Assembly: GCA_000785145.2 (NCBI GenBank)
Contig: JSZA02000010.1
Location: 1 to 64,000 of the forward strand
DNA: 64,000 nucleotides
Origin: Candidatus Thiomargarita nelsonii
GTDB lineage: Bacteria; Pseudomonadota; Gammaproteobacteria; Beggiatoales; Beggiatoaceae
Direction of reading: 5' to 3'
Part shown: positions 6,951 to 14,091 of the stretch, in pieces
Layout: each line of letters starts with the position of its first letter
Numbering within the stretch: the first letter of the stretch is position 1
The notes under the pieces: model-generated
Told to the model about the DNA's origin: nothing
Database searches by the model: none
Seen by the model: the letters and a program-made list of their open reading frames with translations, nothing else
Made by a program: the position numbers and the translations under genes

Positions 6951-7958
6951 TTAGTTGTACTCAAAACACCGCACCGTCCATCCCCACAAATCAATCGTAT
7001 CGAAAACCGATTCATTTTCAGGAGATAAAATACCATAAAGGCAATATTCACCACTTAGTAAATTATCAGGCAAGTTCAAATCAAGTAAGACGACTGGACT
7101 CTCTACGACTCTTTCTCCATTCCATTGAACGGGTGTATTCAGTGCTCCCAATTCGTTAGTATTTTTGAGCGCGAAAAAGTTTCCATCTGGCATCACCAGG
7201 GCAATATATAAATCATATCCCCAATCGGATTTCTCCGTTAGTTGCGCCAGAAAATGATCGCCGGAATTATAGGTATTTTTTGCCCTATTATTTTTATTTT
7301 CCAGATCGATTTGTGGAGGGCAAGGGGTTTGTGTGCTTTCCCAACCTGGGGTGCGATTATCAAGCCAAGTAATCAGTTCTGAGTCAGAAGCGGTTAGGTG
7401 GTTGTTGTCTAATGAGAATATTCCGGATAAGGGCATCGCGGACAGGTTTTTTAATTCAGGTGGGATTTCTCCGCACAGATCGTTGGAAGACAGAGACAGA
7501 ACTTCTAAATTGCTCAACTGACCCAGTTCGGGTGGGATAGTACCGCTGAGTTGGTTACCCCCCAGAAAGAGAGCTCTTAAATTGCTCAACTGACCCAGTT
7601 CGGGTGGGATAGTACCGCTGAGTTGGTTGCCAGACAGATCGAGAACACCTAAATCGCTCAACTGACCCAGTTCCGGTGGAATAGTACCGCTGAGATTGTT
7701 GCCCTCAAAGGCGCTCCTCCCCGTTGTAATTAGTTGCGATACATGTCCACCACTACATGTCACTTTATACCAACTACAAGGCGTATTCGTCACATTCCAC
7801 CCGGTATTATTTCTCCAGTTATCACCATCAGTACTATTATACAAAGCGACAAGCGCTTCACACTCCGTAGAGGGTATCTCAGTAACAGCCGCGCAATCAG
7901 TTGCCGCTTGTGCCAAAGGCGATATTAAAACTAACGCCAATAATAACCTAATTAACAT
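6951..7958 (-). CDS. Secreted leucine-rich-repeat protein
   Basis: A 335-residue protein. The ATG at 7956-7958 is chosen because AAGGAG precedes it by 6 bases; an upstream ATG at 7976 has no such site. Residues 1-18 are a signal peptide (LLALVLISPLAQAA). An LRR N-terminal cap follows (ALVALYNSTDGDNWRNNTGW, C-S-W-Y). Then come at least three plant-type 24-residue LRRs (NQLSGTIPPELGQLSNL), encoded by nearly identical 72-bp units at about 7500-7700. The C-terminal 130 residues have no motif I recognise. Such proteins usually bind proteins outside the cell. Confidence 0.8.
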   Translation of the reverse strand: MLIRLLLALVLISPLAQAATDCAAVTEIPSTECEALVALYNSTDGDNWRNNTGWNVTNTPCSWYKVTCSGGHVSQLITTGRSAFEGNNLSGTIPPELGQLSDLGVLDLSGNQLSGTIPPELGQLSNLRALFLGGNQLSGTIPPELGQLSNLEVLSLSSNDLCGEIPPELKNLSAMPLSGIFSLDNNHLTASDSELITWLDNRTPGWESTQTPCPPQIDLENKNNRAKNTYNSGDHFLAQLTEKSDWGYDLYIALVMPDGNFFALKNTNELGALNTPVQWNGERVVESPVVLLDLNLPDNLLSGEYCLYGILSPENESVFDTIDLWGWTVRCFEYN

Positions 7959-8106
7959 ATAAATCTCCTTAGTCATTTAGTAGGAGTTCTGCATTATGCA
8001 AAATTAAAAAGGAGTTGTCTAGTTTGTTTTTGTCTGATAACGAGCGATTAATATTCTATCTAACTGATTTTTTAAAAAATAAAAAAATATATTTATGATG
8101 CCAATA

Positions 8107-8247
8107 ATAAAACTGATATTCATACCGTATTGACGGTTTTATTCGTTGTCTAACATGAGTTGTACTCATCAGCGCGACATTCACCTGCATAGTCGTCAAA
8201 AATTTGTTATCATCTCACACTAAATTTTTTCCAACATCTATAAAAAT
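8107..8247. repeat. About 140-bp dispersed repeat upstream of the ATPase gene
   Basis: From ACTGATATTCATACCGTATT through TCGTTGTCTAACATGAG to TTTTTTCCAACATCTAT this stretch matches the reverse complement of 34500-34650. A shorter piece recurs at 10663-10706. Here it abuts the start codon of the AAA15-type ATPase; at 34500-34650 it lies upstream of mazEF. It may carry a promoter moved with these modules. Confidence 0.7.
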
Positions 8248-9393
8248 ATGAATTCCAATCAATTTAACCACATTTCAATTAATGGATACCGTCGTCTCTT
8301 TTCGATTGACGTACAAATGAGACCATTGACAGTAATGATTGGCGCGAATGGAGTCGGCAAAACCGCGTTTTTGGAAGTTTTGTCTTTGCTGGCGGCTTCT
8401 GCCAATGGACAGTTAGCCTCCAAAATATCAGATTTGGGCGGCATAAGTGACATTTTGACCTTTGAGTCGGCTGAATCCTTAAAGTTTAAATTATCTATGG
8501 AAGTCCCTGAAAAGGCACCCATTGATTACGCTTTACATCTTGATCTTAAAGGAGACTATTACGACATTGAGACCGAAACACTTGTGCAAGAACGTCAATA
8601 TATTGATCGTCATGGACCCACTACCCGCTATTATGATGCACTTGCTAAAAAATTTACCCAATTAGAACAAGCACCTCTCCGTTTTGAAACTTTTTTGTCG
8701 CAACTGCCCAAAATGTTTACAGAACCAGAAAATTTTCGTAGTAGGCTGGCTCAAGTGACTTATTACGGTGCTTATGCGCTGAATGTGGGGCCTAAATCTC
8801 CTCTTAGATTGCCACAGAAGATGCAACCTACCAAGTCACCGGGTAAAAATGGAGAGTATTTGGTTTCCTATCTCTATTACATGCGAGAAATGGACAAGTA
8901 TCGTTTTGAAATGCTTGAAGATAGCCTAAAAGCGGCTTTTCCAAGTTTTAAAGGGCTCAATTTTCCCCCAGTCGCCGCCGGAATGCTTGCTCTAACTTGG
9001 CATGACAAAAATTTTTCTACGCCTTTGTACATGCATCAACTTTCTGAAGGCACTTTGCGTTTTCTCTGGTTAGCAACCTTATTGCAGTGCGGAGAGTTGA
9101 CAGCCGTTACGCTGATTGACGAACCCGAAGTGAGTTTACATCCAGAATTATTAAGTCTTTTATCTGAACTGATGCGTGAAGCCTCTGAGCGAACTCAACT
9201 GATTGTCGCCACTCATTCTGACCGTTTGATCAGTTTTTTAGAACCTCACGAAGTTCTTATCATGGATGCTGATGAGGCAGGATTGACAAAAATGAGGTGG
9301 GCTGACGATGAAGAGCTTGATTTAGAACATTGGCTCGAAGATTATCGCCTTGATGAACTTTGGCGTATGGGATGCTTGGGAGGGCGGGCATGA
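8248..9393 (+). CDS. AAA15/AAA21-type ATPase (candidate defence ATPase)
   Basis: A 381-residue ABC/SMC-like ATPase. The Walker A is G32-ANGVGKT (K38, T39). The Walker B ends in D291-E292 (LIDEPEVSLHPELL). A signature-like LSEGTLRFLWL precedes it and the H-loop VATHS follows. There is no coiled-coil insertion, only a lid of about 150 residues. The family resembles OLD-type and AriA-like ATPases that control effector nucleases. The stop overlaps the next gene's start (ATGA). ATPase plus DUF4276 partner is a recurrent pair, and a phage-defence role is inferred from the family. Confidence 0.8.
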   Translation: MNSNQFNHISINGYRRLFSIDVQMRPLTVMIGANGVGKTAFLEVLSLLAASANGQLASKISDLGGISDILTFESAESLKFKLSMEVPEKAPIDYALHLDLKGDYYDIETETLVQERQYIDRHGPTTRYYDALAKKFTQLEQAPLRFETFLSQLPKMFTEPENFRSRLAQVTYYGAYALNVGPKSPLRLPQKMQPTKSPGKNGEYLVSYLYYMREMDKYRFEMLEDSLKAAFPSFKGLNFPPVAAGMLALTWHDKNFSTPLYMHQLSEGTLRFLWLATLLQCGELTAVTLIDEPEVSLHPELLSLLSELMREASERTQLIVATHSDRLISFLEPHEVLIMDADEAGLTKMRWADDEELDLEHWLEDYRLDELWRMGCLGGRA

Positions 9394-9992
9394 AAATTAT
9401 CATCTTGGTTGAAGGAAAAACTGAAAGAGTTTTTATGCCTTTTTTACGAGATTTTTTGCAAACACGTTTGACAGAAATGCCCAAACTGTCTTGTCGTCCT
9501 TATCATGGGCGAGTTCCCAAGGATGACAAGTTGAGACGCATTGTAGAAAAATTATTAACAGGCAAAAAACCAGCCCATGCGGTGATCGCATTGAGTGATG
9601 TCTATACCGGCACTGACGATTTTATTGATGCTGCCGATGCTAAACAGAAAATGAAAAATTGGGTAGGCAATAATCCCCATTTTTACCCACACGTTGCACA
9701 ACATGATTTTGAGGCATGGCTATTGCCTTTTTGGTCAGATATTCAAAAATTGGCAGGGCATAATAAAAAGCAACCGAGCAATGAACCTGAAAATGTGAAT
9801 CACAATAAACCGCCGGCAAGACATCTTGAGGAAATTTTCCGGCTTGGGAAACGTAGACGCTACCAAAAACCTCGTGATGCCAAGAGCATTTTAGAAGGAA
9901 AAGATTTAAGCATTTCGGCAAATGCTTGTCCAGAATTGAAGGCTTTTCTAAATACGCTTTTAACATTATGTGGTGGCACACCGCTTTCATGA
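9390..9992 (+). CDS. DUF4276-type, Toprim-like protein
   Basis: A 200-residue protein starting at the ATG at 9390-9392, which overlaps the ATPase stop. The start IIILVEGKTERVFM carries the conserved Glu of Toprim folds (VEGxTE). VIALSDVYTGTDDF supplies a D-x-D-like acidic set, and the middle has HDFEAWLLPFW. These match the DUF4276 family, which is distantly related to Toprim nucleases and is often paired with an ATPase as here. Probable role: effector nuclease of the pair. No catalysis has been shown by this sequence alone. Confidence 0.7.
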   Translation: MKIIILVEGKTERVFMPFLRDFLQTRLTEMPKLSCRPYHGRVPKDDKLRRIVEKLLTGKKPAHAVIALSDVYTGTDDFIDAADAKQKMKNWVGNNPHFYPHVAQHDFEAWLLPFWSDIQKLAGHNKKQPSNEPENVNHNKPPARHLEEIFRLGKRRRYQKPRDAKSILEGKDLSISANACPELKAFLNTLLTLCGGTPLS

Positions 9993-10036
9993 ATGAGTGC
10001 AACAGGTTTTCTGGTATTTTGGAGGAAGTGTAGGGT

Positions 10037-10305
10037 CATTGCCATTAAGTTAAGCCCACCTGTCGGGGGCTGGTGGCCAACAAAAAGATGTTACCCACCC
10101 TACAATATCTTTTTTAAGGCCGTTTTGATCTAATATTATAGAAATCCTATTTTTTAAAAAAATAGATATTGTAGGGTGGGTAGAGCGAAACCCACCATTG
10201 TTATAAATTGACGCACGGATCTTCGTTTCAAATGTTTGGTGGGTTGGGCGTCCCGCCCAACCCACCCGACAAAAAAACGTATTTATGCTTAACTTAATGG
10301 CATTG
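10037..10305. mobile_element. Miniature element with IS4-type ends (269 bp)
   Basis: The left end CATTGCCATTAAGTTAAG (10037-10054) and right end CTTAACTTAATGGCATTG (10288-10305) are inverse copies of the terminal repeat of the IS4 remnant at 577. The interior has no coding capacity. It is filled with GGGTGGGT/ACCCACCC palindromes and a AAATCCTATTTTTT hairpin. I could not find a matching target duplication at the edges. Confidence 0.6.
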
Positions 10306-10342
10306 GGTCAATTGGTGCGTGGGACGCACCCTACGCTTAATC

Positions 10343-10558
10343 TTAGGTTCGTAGGGTGGTAGAGATTATTTCCTTTATAGCCTGCGCTGAAAGTCCAGTC
10401 AATTTAGCAATAGCCATTTCATCCAAGCCCATTTCTCGGGCTTGTAATACCGTTTCACGTTGTTGTTTTAACATTCCTTCTTCTCGTCCATCTTCTAGCC
10501 CCTCGGGATAATCCACTTCATCCATTTCACCGTCCAGTTTTTTAGTAGTGGCTCGCAA
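10343..10558 (-). pseudogene. C-terminal fragment of an Rpn-family (YhgA-like) nuclease
   Basis: The 71-residue reading frame (GLEDGREEGMLKQQRETVLQ, then AREMGLDEMAIAKLTGLS) is the typical C-terminal tail of Rpn recombination-promoting nucleases: a charged coiled segment followed by a helix-turn-helix-like end. The PD-(D/E)XK domain is absent upstream, where only relics are found. Confidence 0.65.
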
Positions 10559-10604
10559 AATTTAAAAGGACAGATCAAGTTTGATTAGCGTCCTACGCAC
10601 CGCT

Positions 10605-10706
10605 TATTACTCTATCAACAGCATTCACTTGTAGGCGACAACGCCAGGATATTCATACACGCTTTTATTCGTTGTCTAACATGAGTTGTACTCATCAGCG
10701 CGACAG
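10605..10706 (-). pseudogene. Relic of a mazF-like gene and its upstream repeat
   Basis: On the minus strand, GTTAGACAACGAATAAAA and TATGAATATC match the leader of the mazEF module at 34605-34640. They join directly to GGCGTTGTCGCCTACAAGTG, which occurs in mazF at 35133. mazE and most of mazF are missing. Confidence 0.55.
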
Positions 10707-10800
10707 GTCTATTTTTTTTTTAAGTGTGAGTACAGCGAATGCAATCCAAGGAGAATAAAACCATTATCGCTTGAGCCGATTTTTCTCTCATTTTTAGCTA

Positions 10801-11085
10801 TAAACCGTTGTAATATTCATACAAAACATCAATTCTGCGATAATAGGCGCGTTCGATAAGGGGTCGTTTTTTTGCTGTTGGATTAATATGTATTTTATGT
10901 AGTGGCGGATAGAATCAAAAATTAAGGTCCAATCTGAATAGGGTAGTTTGATGTTTAGAGTCTCCATGAGTCATCTCCTTCAAAAGTATCGATCCCTTTA
11001 TGGCTCCATTCTTATCATCAAGTCTATTTTAGAGGACGAATGTGATCTAAACATGATATATTTTTTCCTCCGTTTTTTCAATTAA
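10801..11085 (-). pseudogene. Decayed copy of the Tse2-like toxin/antitoxin pair
   Basis: Segments match 6083-6175, 6290-6390 and parts of 6630-6800 in order, with large deletions between them. These include the antitoxin start region (GTTTGATGTTTAGAGT...CATGAGTCATCTCCTTC). Neither gene is readable. 11086-11193 holds nothing else I can name. Confidence 0.7.
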
Positions 11086-11193
11086 ATTAAGAACAAACAT
11101 AATGTCTTTTATTTGAGCGTAAAAATACTTGATAGGGCCAAAGTTAAAGGCAATATTCTCCGCTGAGTTCTTTTAACATTTTCAACTTTCAAA

Positions 11194-11224
11194 GAAATCC
11201 TATTTTTTAAAAAAATAGGATTTC
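11194..11224. terminator. AAATCC/GGATTT palindrome, terminator-like
   Basis: GAAATCCTATTTTTT faces AAAAAATAGGATTTC with almost no loop. It lies 163 bases downstream of the csrA stop on the minus strand and could end that transcript. Related hairpins sit at 16864, 21312, 47158 and 51484. Confidence 0.5.
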
Positions 11225-11386
11225 TATTCTATAAATAAATTAAATTTATTAAAGACGGACAAATTTCCAAAAGTTGCCATTTATTATTGATTTTAAGCAA
11301 ATTTTCGTTTTTGCCAGACGGGATATGCAACCCCGTCCGAAACATTTATTTCCAACAATGTCTATTAAACTATAACGTGACAAGCA

Positions 11387-11587
11387 TTAATAATCGTAAT
11401 CATTCGTCTCGTCTGTTTCATTTTTTTCCCGTTGTATCCGATGATAAATCTCCTCACGGTGAACTGCAACTTCCCGAGGCGCACTCACCCCGATTCGTAC
11501 TTGATTACCCTTGACACCCAACACCGTGACTGTTATGTCATCCCCTATCATCAATGATTCTCCAACACGCCTTGTCAAAATTAGCAT
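11387..11587 (-). CDS. csrA: Carbon storage regulator CsrA
   Basis: A 66-residue RNA-binding regulator. It opens [20 protein letters not shown] and continues [29 protein letters not shown]. The conserved RNA-contact residues L4, R6, R7 and the R44-type arginine region are present. The tail ([11 protein letters not shown]) is slightly longer and more acidic than the 61-residue E. coli protein. AAGGAAGGAG precedes the ATG. It binds GGA motifs in mRNA leaders and controls carbon storage, motility and biofilm genes. It lies 126 bases downstream of lysC in the same direction, a common gammaproteobacterial order. Confidence 0.95.
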   Translation of the reverse strand: MLILTRRVGESLMIGDDITVTVLGVKGNQVRIGVSAPREVAVHREEIYHRIQREKNETDETNDYDY

Positions 11588-11713
11588 AGATTTTCTCCTT
11601 CCTTTCTAAATAAGTCCAGTAAGCTCCAAGCTCTTCGGTGTCGGGCGCACCAGCACCCGAATCCCAAAACAGCAGGTGTCCAAGATAAATCTTGGACTCC
11701 TAATTAAAAAAAA

Positions 11714-12931
11714 TTATTTTTCCTTCAAATTAAAAGCAGTATGTAAGGCTCTTACACCTAACTCTAAGAAATCCTCATGCACAACCACCGAAATTTTGAT
11801 CTCTGAAGTTGAAATCATCAGGATATTAATCCCGTAGTGAGCCAACGCCTTAAACATAGTGCTAGCAATCCCTGCATGTGAGCGCATTCCAACACCCACT
11901 AACGAAATTTTGGCAATGTGTTCATCCCCTTGTATTTCGCGCACCCCTAATTCTGTGGCAAGCTTATTCAGAACTTCTAAGGCTTTTTTGTAGTCATTGC
12001 GATGCACTGTGAAGGTAAAATCCGTGCTTCCATCAGCCCCAATGTTTTGGATAATCATATCCACTTCAATATTGAGTTCCGCAATGTGACCTAAAATTTG
12101 ATAGGCAATCCCCGGTTTATCTGGTACGCCTAAGAGGGTTAATTTGGCTTCATCGCGATTAAATGCAATACCTGAAATCAGAGCTTTTTCCATGGTTTCA
12201 TCCTCTTTTGCAATAAGAGTGCCAGGTCCATCTTCAATAGAGGATAGCACACGTAAAGGTACATTATATTTACTGGCGAATTCCACTGCGCGAATTTGCA
12301 AGACTTTTGAACCTAAACTCGCCATTTCAAGCATTTCTTCAAAGCAGAGTTTATCGAGGCGACGGGCTTCAGGAACAATACGGGGATCGGTAGTGTAAAC
12401 ACCATCCACATCGGTGTAAATTTGACACTCGTCAGCTTTGAGGGCAACCGCTAAGGCAACGCCAGTGGTATCTGAGCCACCACGACCTAAAGTCGTAATA
12501 TTACGTTTTGCATCAATACCTTGAAAACCAGCGACCACAACGACTCTGCCTTGTGCTAAATCGGCATGGATATGTTGATCGTCAATTTCAAGAATACGTG
12601 CTTTTGTATGGGCACTATCTGTCAGGATATGTACTTGTGCGCCTGTGTAAGAACGAGCTGGACAGCCACGCGCTTCAAGTGCCATACATAATAGGCTCAT
12701 CGAAACTTGTTCACCAGTTGCTAAGAGCACATCAAATTCGCGGGCTTTGGGGGGATCAGCGAGACTTTTGGCGAGTGCCACTAAGCGATTGGTTTCTCCA
12801 CTCATGGCGGAGACGACTACGACTAAATTATGTCCTTGTGCGCGGGTTGCGATGAGTTTTTCGGCGACGGCGGTAATGCGCTCGATTGAGCCCACTGAGG
12901 TGCCACCATATTTTTGTACAATTAATGCCAT
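11714..12931 (-). CDS. lysC: Aspartate kinase
   Basis: A 405-residue monofunctional aspartokinase that phosphorylates aspartate as the first step to lysine, threonine, methionine and diaminopimelate. The N-terminal kinase domain has VQKYGGTSVG at residue 5, TLGRGGSDTTGVALA, and DVDGVYTTDPRIV. Two C-terminal ACT domains (from about residue 265: LTLLGVPDKPGIAYQIL and ISLVGVGMRSHAGIAS) bind the feedback inhibitor. An internal ATG (TMEKALISG, about residue 245) could give the separate beta subunit known for this type. It is followed by csrA. Intact. Confidence 0.95.
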   Translation of the reverse strand: MALIVQKYGGTSVGSIERITAVAEKLIATRAQGHNLVVVVSAMSGETNRLVALAKSLADPPKAREFDVLLATGEQVSMSLLCMALEARGCPARSYTGAQVHILTDSAHTKARILEIDDQHIHADLAQGRVVVVAGFQGIDAKRNITTLGRGGSDTTGVALAVALKADECQIYTDVDGVYTTDPRIVPEARRLDKLCFEEMLEMASLGSKVLQIRAVEFASKYNVPLRVLSSIEDGPGTLIAKEDETMEKALISGIAFNRDEAKLTLLGVPDKPGIAYQILGHIAELNIEVDMIIQNIGADGSTDFTFTVHRNDYKKALEVLNKLATELGVREIQGDEHIAKISLVGVGMRSHAGIASTMFKALAHYGINILMISTSEIKISVVVHEDFLELGVRALHTAFNLKEK

Positions 12932-13158
12932 TGTAATCCTTTATTTAGTTGGCTATGTCATTAAATAATTAATCAGTAGCACTATATAATAGACATGTCC
13001 CTAAATAACTTAAAGCTGCATAAGTCGGGTGGATATCGCTCCTGCGTATCCACCGATATTTACCTAAGAATCAGGTGGATACGCTACAATTAAAAAGGGA
13101 TAAGTCTAATATACTTGTCCAGAAAAGTTTTGTCCTAGTATCTTGTCAATTTTGTTTT

Positions 13159-13324
13159 GTAGGGTGCGTCCTACGCACCAGAGATGCGTAGGTGCGTAGG
13201 CAATGCCATTAAGTTAAGGTTTTTGTAGTTTTTGTAGGGTGGGTAGAGCTTCGCTACACCCACCCTACAATATCTACAATATCTCTTAACTTAATGGCAT
13301 TGAGGTGCGTAGGACGCACCCTAC
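13159..13324. repeat. GTAGGGTGCGTCC palindrome split by a miniature element
   Basis: Arms GTAGGGTGCGTCCTACGCACC (13159 onwards) and GGTGCGTAGGACGCACCCTAC (ending 13324) form one interspersed palindrome, as at 10315-10340 and 35385-35445. The 102-bp element at 13201-13302 has inserted in its centre. Confidence 0.75.
13201..13302. mobile_element. 102-bp miniature element with 11-bp target duplication
   Basis: The ends are CAATGCCATTAAGTTAAG (13201-13218) and its exact inverse at 13285-13302. AGGTGCGTAGG directly flanks both sides (13190-13200 and 13303-13313), an 11-bp target duplication as expected for IS4-family transposition. The interior is a GTAGGGTGGGTAG palindrome. It is non-autonomous; the transposase would have to come from an intact relative of the remnant at 577. 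Confidence 0.85.
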
Positions 13325-13368
13325 ATTACCCGTCAAAACCAAGTTGACAGAGTACTAGTTTTGACTGA

Positions 13369-13403
13369 GTTTCGGGAAATCCGCGTAGCGGAATTCCCGA
13401 AAC
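13369..13403. repeat. GTTTCGGGAA...TTCCCGAAAC palindrome
   Basis: An inverted repeat with arms GTTTCGGGAA and TTCCCGAAAC around a GCGTAGC-type centre. The family recurs at 31895-31982, 33222, 37245, 41360-41530 and 49822. Confidence 0.75.
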
Positions 13404-13470
13404 AACTTTTCTAAAAAGTTTATATATATAACACATCGTTTTAGTTTTTTGTTGTAGTATTTTTGCTATC

Positions 13471-13499
13471 TTGACAAAACGGATTCAAGGCTGTATTGT
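13471..13499 (+). promoter_or_regulatory. Sigma-70-like promoter
   Basis: TTGACA at 13471-13476, a 17-base spacer, then TATTGT at 13494-13499. It lies about 80 bases upstream of the signal-peptidase gene at 13580 and could start the C25/radical-SAM cluster transcript. Confidence 0.5.
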
Positions 13500-13529
13500 C
13501 GATTTGTCGATTTGTCGATTTGTCGATTT
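13498..13529. repeat. Four tandem GTCGATTT units
   Basis: The 8-base unit GTCGATTT is repeated exactly four times, overlapping the end of the proposed -10 box and lying in the leader. It could be a phase-variable or regulator-binding tract. Confidence 0.7.
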
Positions 13530-13579
13530 TTTTTTATATCTAAAGAAACCGCGATTTATCGCCTTATTTATTTCCGATA

Positions 13580-14071
13580 ATGTTGCAAGGTATGATTTAT
13601 TCCAATGAAACAGCCTTGTGGAAAAGTATACTCCACAATCAAAAACAGGCTTGGCTTAAAATGCACTCAGGGAGCATGTCTCCGCTTATGCCGACAGGTG
13701 CATATATTTTTGTAAAATATCTTGAACATAAAAAAATTCGCGTTGGTGACATCGTGCTTTATATAGATGAAAACCAACTCGTTGCTCATCGCATTTTAAA
13801 AGTCAACACGGCTAAAAATCAATGTCTCCAAGGCGGAGATAGTAGCCCGATCACCTCAATTATTTCTATAGATAATATCATTGGTGTGATTGAGAAAATC
13901 AAAGTCAATGACAAAGAATTTGACATCAGTGACCATCACGGATTATCTTTAATCATAACACTTTCCAGCCTACTGATCACTTATGTCAGGCCATTTTCGC
14001 CAAAAGCGGGCCATCTGCTCCATCGTGTGAAAATCAGATTAGTACACAAAATTGTTAAATATTTATTATAG
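13580..14071 (+). CDS. S26B-type signal peptidase-like protease
   Basis: A 163-residue protein of the S24/S26 peptidase group. It has the box MHSGSMSPLMPTG with nucleophile S32, GDIVLYIDENQLVAH, and H70 in VAHRILKV. That position uses His instead of the Lys of ordinary bacterial LepB, the pattern of archaeal, ER and SipW-type signal peptidases. GGDSSP follows. A hydrophobic stretch at about 127-142 is a probable C-terminal membrane anchor. The start is uncertain (ATG 13580 or 13592; no clear ribosome site). It precedes the first C25 protease by 20 bases, so it probably processes products of this cluster. Confidence 0.75.
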   Translation: MLQGMIYSNETALWKSILHNQKQAWLKMHSGSMSPLMPTGAYIFVKYLEHKKIRVGDIVLYIDENQLVAHRILKVNTAKNQCLQGGDSSPITSIISIDNIIGVIEKIKVNDKEFDISDHHGLSLIITLSSLLITYVRPFSPKAGHLLHRVKIRLVHKIVKYLL

Positions 14072-14091
14072 GAGTCCAAGATTATATTATA

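Noticed and set aside
11287..11514. Plus-strand 75-residue frame opposite csrA
   Set aside because: Antisense shadow of csrA with no ribosome site or family match.
13498..13529. Four GTCGATTT units as replication iterons
   Set aside because: Only four 8-base units in a leader, with no initiator gene or DnaA boxes seen; a leader tract is simpler.
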